Origin: Gnetum montanum | Taxonomy: Eukaryota; Streptophyta; Gnetopsida; Gnetales; Gnetaceae | DNA length: 64,000 nt | Assembly: GCA_015680685.1 (NCBI GenBank) | Contig: MNCI01013751.1 | Coordinates: 578,512-642,511, forward strand | Direction: 5' to 3' | Shown here: one piece after another, positions 57,155 to 64,000 of the stretch | Numbering within the stretch: position 1 is the stretch's first letter | Layout of the letters: every line of letters begins with the position of its first letter | Program-made: the position numbers and the translations under genes | The notes under the pieces: generated by a model | The model's database searches: none | Told to the model about the DNA's origin: nothing | What the model saw: only the letters and a program-made list of their open reading frames with translations

Positions 57155-57975
57155 GATCCAATTGAATTACAAGGACTTCTAGCCTTCTAAGTACACTAGT
57201 TCTAGGAAGTGAAACTAATGGTTGCGATCATTGTCTTCTTAGTTACACTTGTGAGTACAAGGGTATGATTAAGTATAACTGAGACATACAATTTTTATCA
57301 TTTTTATGTTTTTGTGTTCTAAGTCACCTAAGAATAAATAATAATGAATAAATGTAACTAATTACTAAATTAATTTAACTAGCAAACACTTAACTAATCC
57401 TAGCATAAGCATTCGTTCCCACTTGCCATACACATCCAGAACATGTATAATGCTACTGGGTTACCAAATGTTAAGCATTATTGGGTTTACCAAGCATTAC
57501 ACATATGCTTGAAGTGGTTGTACTTATGTGTTTTAATTAATTAATATTTAATCTATCTTAATTAATTAATTACTTAAAACATTAAAGGAATTTGCGTAAA
57601 ATATTAAATACATAAATGAAACAATTAATGTATTTCAAAGTGCTACAAAGTTTATTAGAAAGCTCATCTTTATTGCCACACACATTGCAGTGCTCAGGTA
57701 CAACAATGCTTGAATAAAGATCCATGTACTTTTTGACTCCTACTATGAATACCTAGAAAATATTCTAACTTATGAATGAAAAAACTACAAGAGCTTCACT
57801 ACAACTATGAGACTTGATGCAATAAATGCAATTGAAGGCATACATTTATAGGTAGAAACAAGAGGCCCTATAGATGGATCAAATCCCATGTCAACAGGAT
57901 CACATCAATAGGATCTCATTGAAGGGGGTGCGTTGACGGCATCCCATTGACACGGCCAACCATAATGCTTCATCA
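57155..57975 (-). repeat. E8 3' LTR, second piece
   Basis: Remainder of the LTR split by E9. On the minus strand it begins TGATGAAGCATTATGG after the polypurine tract; TATA box (minus TATAAATG) at 57845-57852. Together with 49948-50005 the LTR is about 880 bases. Confidence 0.85.
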
Positions 57976-58229
57976 TATCCCCATGACTGAATGAAAACTT
58001 GTTCTCAAGTTCTTTACAAAATTTTGGAAGGTATTGGATTATTGACACACAAAACAAACACACAAAAAACATGACAAAACTAAGTGCCCAAGTGTATTAT
58101 TTTACAATGATTACAAAATTTTGGTGTTTAGGACAACAAAATTGAACACCAGGATAAAACTAACAAACACAATTCCTCAGATGACACAAAGATGTTGGAG
58201 AACATCAAACAATCCTAGGAAATGGAGGC

Positions 58230-59300
58230 TCTAAAGGACCTTCCCCTACTTTGGGCACATGTGGTGGTTGAAGTGGTTGTGGTTGTCTTGCAATAGCTAC
58301 AAATTCTAGTGGAAGATAAAAGGCATCCAAAAATGCCTTCATCATATCCTCCTTTTTCCTAGGATCATTCATGGTCCATACAACATCTTGAATGTGGGCT
58401 AGTGTGGGAACATCCTAGGGACATGGCATTCTCGGGAAGAACTCCTTAACATTGATAAAATAGGCAATGAAAAGTTTGCATTCAACATCAAACACCTTGA
58501 CTACATTCTATAGGTCTTAGTATTTGTTCATCCTCTTGGCCAAGTTCTTAGTATTTGATCATTGATCAATGAATCCTACCTTTAGAACCTCGGGTTCGAT
58601 GTTGGAAATCTCAAGCTTTTGCTAGGTCTCTTTATGGATCTTGGACTCTGCCTTGTATAACAAGTATGAGCTTGCCACTTATTTCTCTAATGCAAACTGC
58701 AACCATTTAGTAATTAGCATCACCAAGTTTGCATAATAGAGGTTGGCAAGCTTCATGTACTCCATCATCTCCTTAATCTTCAACCCTTTTATATGAATTC
58801 CTACTTTGTTATAGTCATTGAGCCCATCAAAGATAGGCTGCCAGAAATTGCTTCCTTCCTTGAGCTACTAGATGGCCTCATTAACTTTTTCCTTCATCAT
58901 CTATATATGTTTTTCATTAATTTCTTTCTATAGACTGATTTGATCTTTGTAGTGGTTTTTGTCTCTCTCAAATTTGAGAGCCTGATTCTTCTAGGTAACT
59001 ATCTCTATCACAGATTTTTGATGAAGAGCTCAGACTTCCTCCATGGAGAGATTTCTATTTTCAGCTACAAATCTCCTCAGTTCATTATTCACTCTAGCTA
59101 GCTACTTCTATTGTTGATGCATAAAATCTTGCAGTTGTCATTTTTATGCATCAACATTGTGTAGGAGATGATTTTTTATGGTTAGATGCTTATTCTCCTG
59201 GGAAGTTTGATCTAAGTCCTTCTACATGTTATAGGTCACTGCATTTGCTAAGGACTGGTCAAAGAACGACCTACTAATTATTCTAGGATAAGTATGTCTC
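58230..59300 (-). pseudogene. E8 coiled-coil ORF in the env-like position
   Basis: One long minus-strand frame, broken by about 17 stops, mostly TAG. Readable text in order: FDQSLANAVTYNM, ARVNNELRRFVAENRNLSME, ALKFERDKNHYKDQISL, FWQPIFDGLNDYNKVGIHIK, MMEYMKLANLYYANLVMLIT, KVFDVECKLFIAYFINVKEF, VPTLAHIQDVVWTMNDPRKK and a Pro/Gln-rich end. Predominantly helical and charged, with no signal peptide or clear membrane segment in the readable part. Paralogous to the E4 copy at 31938-33200. It lies after pol and before the 3' LTR on the sense strand, where Athila-like elements carry an extra ORF, but I recognise no known domain. Confidence 0.6.
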
Positions 59301-60520
59301 CCTCATGTACAACTCCTCATTGAAAGTGATTATGGGACACATGGAAGAGGTCTACAATTGAGTCTTAACTTCTAGAGGTGAGAACTCCAAGAAAGGTCTC
59401 AAGTTTAACTCTTAGAGCATGGATTTCTAGACCTCCTTGTTCACAGTCAGACTAAGGTAGGCTTTCATCAAGGTAACCTTAAGTTTTGGTTTGAGTTAAA
59501 GCGCCTTATCTTGGTGAGATTGTTCTGTTGTGGTCACTTCTTCAGAAATATGTTGGAAAGATTCCACTTTGGAATTCTTCCAAAGAGGTTCCATGGCATG
59601 GATCTCTACTTGCTCATGGGGTGATTTTTGGCCCCTTCCTATTTGTGGTCATTTGTCCCTTAGTTGGGATAGTTCTCCTTCCTGCATGTGCTTTCCCTTA
59701 AGTGCCATATGTGGCTACAACATAACCAAGGATTAGCATTCAATGTGTAACTTATAACATTTTAAATACCTTGTCTCATTGGGTCGTTACACTTAGGTTA
59801 AGTTTGGACCATGGAAGATTGATTGTTTTATTATTATTTTAATCATTTTTAACTTAGAATGTTACCAAAGCTTGTTGGAAGGGTTTAACTCTTGTAATTT
59901 GATGTTTTAATGTTGATTGCTTTGTTAAACCTTGTGGGAGTCCAAAATTTTTCCAAAAAAATTTTCATAAAAAACTTAAGGTTTGTGGCTCCCATGACAA
60001 AGAGCTTATCTTTGATAGCTATAGGGTCAAAGAATGAAGTGAATCAAACAAACAATTAGGAAGCTATGGCTCTTGGAAGGTTCTGGGCTCTAAAAAATTG
60101 AAAAGCTCCCTCCTCATTTTGAAGCAAATGTGAAAATCGCAAAGTGTGGCCACCAATATGTAGGCAGGTGAATCCCTGCATTGACAAAATCCCATATATA
60201 GGGTTCCGTTTATGCATGGGCTTTGTCAATGGATACTCGTCTATGGAGCCTATGACCAAAATTTTTCACTTTGAATGTCTTGAAAAATACAAAGAGTTTT
60301 CTTATGAAATTTGTGTTCATAAAGAGCCAGAAAAGCCACGAACATGATGAAATCTCAAAGAGGGCTTGATAACTCATGAAAATTGGAGAAATGATTAAGA
60401 GAATGAAATTTATTGAAGAAAATACCTTAAGGAACATGTAGTTGGATGTACAATGGGACACATGAAAGATTTGATTGCAAAAATACCTAAGGATAAGGAA
60501 CTTAACTAACCCAACTGAGA
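59301..60520 (-). other. E8 region upstream of the coiled-coil ORF
   Basis: Short minus-strand frames at 60056-60259 (GSIDEYPLTKPMHKRNPIYG..) and 60210-60461 may be broken N-terminal parts of the same extra ORF; no domain is recognised and the frames overlap. Confidence 0.4.
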
Positions 60521-62439
60521 GATATGTAAGTGGATCCTCCCCATAGTAGGCTCATGCCCTTTTTTTGCTTGCATAATCTCAACTAAAGAGTCCATGGGCC
60601 CCACAATTGATTAATGGTTATGAAAAGTTAAGGACCAAATCCTGAAGAATCTACCTATGAATTTTAACGCATCAAACTAAGACATTAAATAAGACATGGA
60701 AACCAGTAGTGAGGTGAAATATGATAAGCATTGATGGATAATAAAGAATGTGAGATGGAATTTTGAATTGTGGTCACATGAAGTCCCTTGTGGATTCTAT
60801 GGTTAAATGATTTGATAAAGTCCATCCTTGGTCTAGATCAAAACTAACCACTTTCTATGACTTCATATTACTACTCTAAGACTAGTCCACCCCTTCAAGA
60901 CATAAGAATGGTCCCACAGATCAAACATTGTTCCTTATTAGGGAAGAAAAAAGTAGGAAGTGAGAAAAGGCCTTAGTTAGAGAGGACCTTTAGGAATGGG
61001 TAACATGTGTTTCTAGTCTCATAACCAATGCTTGTAGCCCATTATTTTGTCTAAGGGGTGTACTTTAAATTCCCATCATGTGTTTTTTTTTAATGATTTT
61101 TAGGGATTTTTTTGGATGGAAACCACATCATGCAAAGAATTGTTAACTTCTTGTTATTGGTCAACATGGAATGGTAAGAAATTCATGAAAACACTCATGC
61201 ACTCAAGAAATTAGAAAGGCACGAAGAGCATTAAATCCCCTTGAAGTTACATCCTTTTCAAACCATTTGAATCTTTCCCATGTTTGGAACTACCAAGGTC
61301 ACAAGTTCGTTAAAGTTTCATTAATGAAAATGGAACCTCGTATTCCAAAAACAAGGAAGACCATAAAGTTGGTGGATGGGTGGATGATGTGGATGATGTG
61401 GACTCATTTCCTATTTCATAAAAAAGAAACTTTTTCTTAATTATCAGTCGTCAAAATTCAAAAATAGAAACTAGACGTTATCAATCAAAAACATTAAGTA
61501 CAAACCACCATTAGCAAACAACTACAACATCTTTGTGTCTTGTTGGCAATAAAATACTTTTATTAAAAAATAATAAGAAAAAATCATACCAAAATAAAGC
61601 AAAATATAAAAGAAATTGTAAAATATTCAAGAAAGTAAAAATGTACTAATGATGTTGTAAAACAAAAAATGGAAAAATAACAAAGTGTAAAATAAAAAAG
61701 TATAAAAACAAAAAAAGTGCAAAACAAAAAAGTGTAAAAACAACAAAGTGTAAGACAAAAAATTGTAAAAAAAAATGTAGAAAAACTAAGGAGCCACTTT
61801 AATAATTAGCATGGATGGCCATCTCCCCCAAAAATAAGTTGAAAATCCACGGCGCCCTGAACGGTCTTGTCGATCAGACAGGGACTTACGGGTCGGTAAA
61901 ACGATGAAAATTACGTGGAGAGAAAGCGATCTGTTTCGAAGAGTGGTAAAACGAGGGGAAAACGATGTAGTTGGATTGCAACGGCGATAATGCTAAACAC
62001 GATAAAAGGAGGTTGACATAAGAGAAGCTCGAAGCTTCAAGATCTGCGCTTTGACTTACAAATGTATATTTCGTATGAGAAATTACACTGGGGAATCCCC
62101 AATTACAGGATGTGAAACAAGCACAGAACAACATGCAAAACAGTCTAAACAGAAGTCCGATCTACCTCGTGGGCTAAAGGTGAGATGCAAGGTAGGCCAA
62201 GCTTTGACGTCTACCGATCAACTGTTTCTGATTGATAGAGTCCTTTCAGCAGAAAGATTGCTCCTGTCACCGGTGCTCAAATCGAACTGTACTCTGCTTC
62301 GGCTGTAAGGTGATGATGTCCACGATTGCCAAAGTGCTGTTCTCTGTATCTCTGCTCCAAAGTGCTAAGTGCTCTGGTGCTCAGAAATATGCTTTTTGCT
62401 TCTCTGATTTGCCAACTGCTGTATCTTTGTCAACTGGGG

Positions 62440-62447
62440 TATTTATA
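62440..62447 (-). promoter_or_regulatory. TATA box of E10 LTR
   Basis: Minus strand TATAAATA followed by CCCC, the same context as the E5 LTRs. Confidence 0.65.
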
Positions 62448-62543
62448 GGCCGCGACGCTTCGTGGAAAAGGCGCAACCCTATTGATGTGGGTCTCGGATA
62501 TTGCGGGCCCTGCTAGCATGATCTTTTAAGTCAGACTGTGACT

Positions 62544-62575
62544 ACGCACAACACGCTTGTTTGCGTGTTGTGCGT
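62544..62575. repeat. 13-bp-arm hairpin in E10 LTR
   Basis: ACGCACAACACGC and GCGTGTTGTGCGT are perfect inverted copies around the loop TTGTTT. Confidence 0.85.
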
Positions 62576-62693
62576 GTGAAGAGTAGGCACATGCTGAGTG
62601 TGCTTTAATTGCTTTCAGGCTGTATTACACTCATTCGCGTTGCGTTGCGTGTATGAGCGTAATCTGGTGTAAAAACAATAAGCTCAGAGTTGC

Positions 62694-62942
62694 TTTACGC
62701 TCACTACGCAGTTGCGCGTGTCAAAGCGTAAACAATGTATAACTTTACGCTCATTACGCAGTTGCGCATGTCAACGCGTAAACAATGTACAACTTTTCGC
62801 TCACTACGCAGTTGCGTGTGTCAAAGCATAAACAATGTATAAGTTGCGCTCACTACGCAGCTACACGTAATGAAGCGTAAACAATGTATGCCTTACGCTC
62901 ACTACACAGCTGTGCGTAATGAAGCGTAAAACAATGTGCAAT
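62694..62942 (-). repeat. Five 50-bp tandem hairpin repeats in E10 U3
   Basis: Units of 50, 50, 50, 49 and 50 bases starting near TTTACGCTCATTACGCAG and containing the reverse partner GCGTAAACAATG. TTACGCT and AGCGTAA arms let each unit fold. Degenerate copies flank the array (62596-62690, 62943-63110). Confidence 0.85.
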
Positions 62943-63199
62943 TTGAATGATAACATACGCAATGGTACGCACCGCCACGTAATGAGCGTAAAAATAAGTT
63001 ATTCATGCACCGTGAGGAAAAGCGTCAAACTATTGCGCTTCTCTAGATTAATCCTTTGACTATTTTGGAGCTTATTACACTCATTACGCTGCCATGCGTA
63101 ATAGAGCGTAAACTTGTCCTGGAATCAAGCTGGAGCGCGCTTTCGCTTGAATTGCGAATCTTTGCCTAAGGCCGACCCGTAATTTTTCACGGTGTTTCA

Positions 63200-63252
63200 A
63201 TGGCCCCTCTTTGTTGACGGTTGGAGGGCTTACCCGAAAGACGTCGACAAAG
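63200..63252 (-). other. E10 polypurine tract and stem-loop
   Basis: Minus strand GTCAACAAAGAGGGGCCAT immediately precedes the LTR start. Arms at 63209-63218 and 63243-63252 (CTTTGTTGAC and GTCGACAAAG, one mismatch) mirror E5. Confidence 0.8.
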
Positions 63253-64000
63253 AATGCAAAACACCGAATTGGCAAAGCAAGAACAGCGTTCATCCATGGC
63301 TACTCAAGTGTTGCCCTGTCAACATGGAAGAGCAAGACTGGCAAGTATGGGGGATAGAGGGATATAGCTGGAAATAGGTTCGGAGAAAATGCAAAATGCG
63401 TTATGGATGGCAGGGGTATGAAATACGCGGTCAACAGGAATGCTTTCAGACAAGCGTAGTGCGTCAGCCTGAGGTTTCTCTGTTACCGATTATAGCAGGA
63501 ATGCGTGCAAAAGGAGCGTTGCGCATCACTTTCTGCGATGTCTCTGCTAGCGTGAATGCGGCAANGCCGTTCAGATGGACACACCTTTGGACGACATCCT
63601 CCAAGGCAAGTAACTTGCAACCACCAAAGAAAACAGAGGACACCATTGCTCATGAACAAAAGGCGAGGTTCTTGAAACCAATGCTTTCTGATGTTAGATA
63701 GAGCCAATGGGCTGAAAAGATGGAGCTGGAGCACACGGGCGGAGCCGCCAATCCTGATGATTCGGCGCTGCATATCTTCGCCAAAAAGGCATCAGACACA
63801 GCGTAGCTAACTGGTTGCACTGGGAACCGGCCACATGAATCTGCGAGGCCGGCGTCCGATAACGATGATTGGCGGAGATTCCCGGGGCCGTAACCGCCCA
63901 GGATTTCGTCGGGGCTCCGACTGGTGAGGCTAAACTCCCAGAGGTACCACCACTGCGGCGGGTGCGGTGGCGACATCTCCGAGGGATCAGTAAGATGCCT
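63253..64000 (-). other. E10 3' interior, unidentified
   Basis: GC-richer than the rest of the window. Minus ORF 63650-63976 (SPPHPPQWWYLWEFSLTSRS.., open towards the edge) is in the element's sense direction; a plus frame through 63396-63830 is broken by TAG stops. Neither matches a domain I know. It is the part between pol or protease and the polypurine tract, which in E5 is repeat-rich and noncoding. Confidence 0.45.

Larger units (their letters stand above)
57976..61839 (-). mobile_element. E8: 3' interior of an Athila-like element with an extra ORF
   Basis: Minus-strand order from right: pol tail (61811-61833, ending GGDGHP), 3' noncoding text shared with E1 and E9 (60530-61811, including the GGGGAGGATCCA segment), an unplaced region, a coiled-coil ORF (58230-59300 and perhaps further), then polypurine tract (57976-57985, minus strand CATGGGGATA) and LTR. 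The right part is cut by E10, so gag and pol are outside the window. Confidence 0.8.
61840..63199 (-). repeat. E10 3' LTR (Tat-like element)
   Basis: 1,360 bases. On the minus strand it starts TGAAACACCGTG next to a polypurine tract and ends GTGGATTTTCA, so TG..CA. The start TGAAACACC and the neighbouring tract are the same as in E5, which places it in that family. It interrupts E8 at TAAGT (61835-61839). U3 contains tandem hairpin repeats. Confidence 0.8.

Noticed and set aside
58230-59300. Functional host gene encoding a coiled-coil protein
   Set aside because: About 17 in-frame stops, a paralogue in E4, and its position between pol and the 3' LTR point to an element-borne ORF.
62694-62942. 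CRISPR-like or centromeric satellite
   Set aside because: Only five contiguous units, placed in the U3 of an LTR with TG..CA ends and a polypurine tract.
61840-63199. Host promoter or gene region
   Set aside because: TG..CA ends, an adjacent polypurine tract and the TGAAACACC start shared with E5 identify it as an LTR.
1-64000. tRNA or rRNA genes
   Set aside because: Only primer sites complementary to tRNA ends were seen; no cloverleaf or rRNA core sequence was found by eye.

Overview
The window is repeat-dominated plant nuclear DNA, almost certainly from a large, transposon-rich seed-plant genome. The evidence is stacked, nested Ty3/gypsy LTR retrotransposons of Athila-like and Tat/Ogre-like type, primer sites matching plant tRNA-Asp, a fragment of a plant BAHD acyltransferase, and a mostly AT-rich background. 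I cannot name the species. No intact host gene was found. Elements are called E1 to E11 here, in window order; S1 is a solo LTR and R1 a retrocopy.

Layout. 1-7834: E1 (minus), an Athila-like element with gag-PR-RT-RH-INT, all interrupted by stops, running off the left edge. 7835-11960: E2 (minus), an older relative that E1 landed in. 12957-13317: BAHD fragment. 14068-14189: LINE zinc-finger remnant. 14190-20911: E3 (plus), a gag-only element. 20927-21014 and 30997-33200: E4 (minus), whose LTR was split by E5. 21015-30991: E5 (plus), a complete Tat/Ogre-like element with gag and protease only, 2-kb LTRs and the target duplication CTACC. 33995-48975: E6 (plus), whose two LTRs are now 13 kb apart because solo LTR S1 (39017-39908) and element E7 (40679-47847) sit inside it; E7 in turn contains R1, a processed retrocopy of a J-domain gene (44310-45314). 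49737-49947: LTR scrap E11. 49948-50005 plus 57155-61839: E8 (minus), with E9 (50006-57149, plus, duplication CATGT) inside its LTR. 61840-64000: E10 (minus), 3' LTR and 3' internal end of a Tat-like element inserted into E8.

How the parts relate. E6, E7 and E9 are copies of one non-autonomous lineage: gag and protease are joined directly to the last codons of pol, and RT, RNase H and integrase are missing through the same deletion, whose ends in E1 share GACAA. They keep the tRNA-Asp primer site, polypurine tract, LTR promoter and packaging-side genes, so they could move only with enzymes supplied by relatives of E1. E3 and E5 show the same outcome reached separately. Thus five of the elements with readable interiors are gag-bearing but polymerase-less, and the two copies that still have integrase both carry Lys where the catalytic Glu is expected.

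Other points: a poorly understood coiled-coil ORF in the env-like position of E8 and E4; self-complementary GATATC or GTATAC modules just upstream of LTR TATA boxes; a conserved stem-loop overlapping the polypurine tract of E5 and E10; and minisatellites inside LTRs. All homology calls were made by eye; identity values are not computed.
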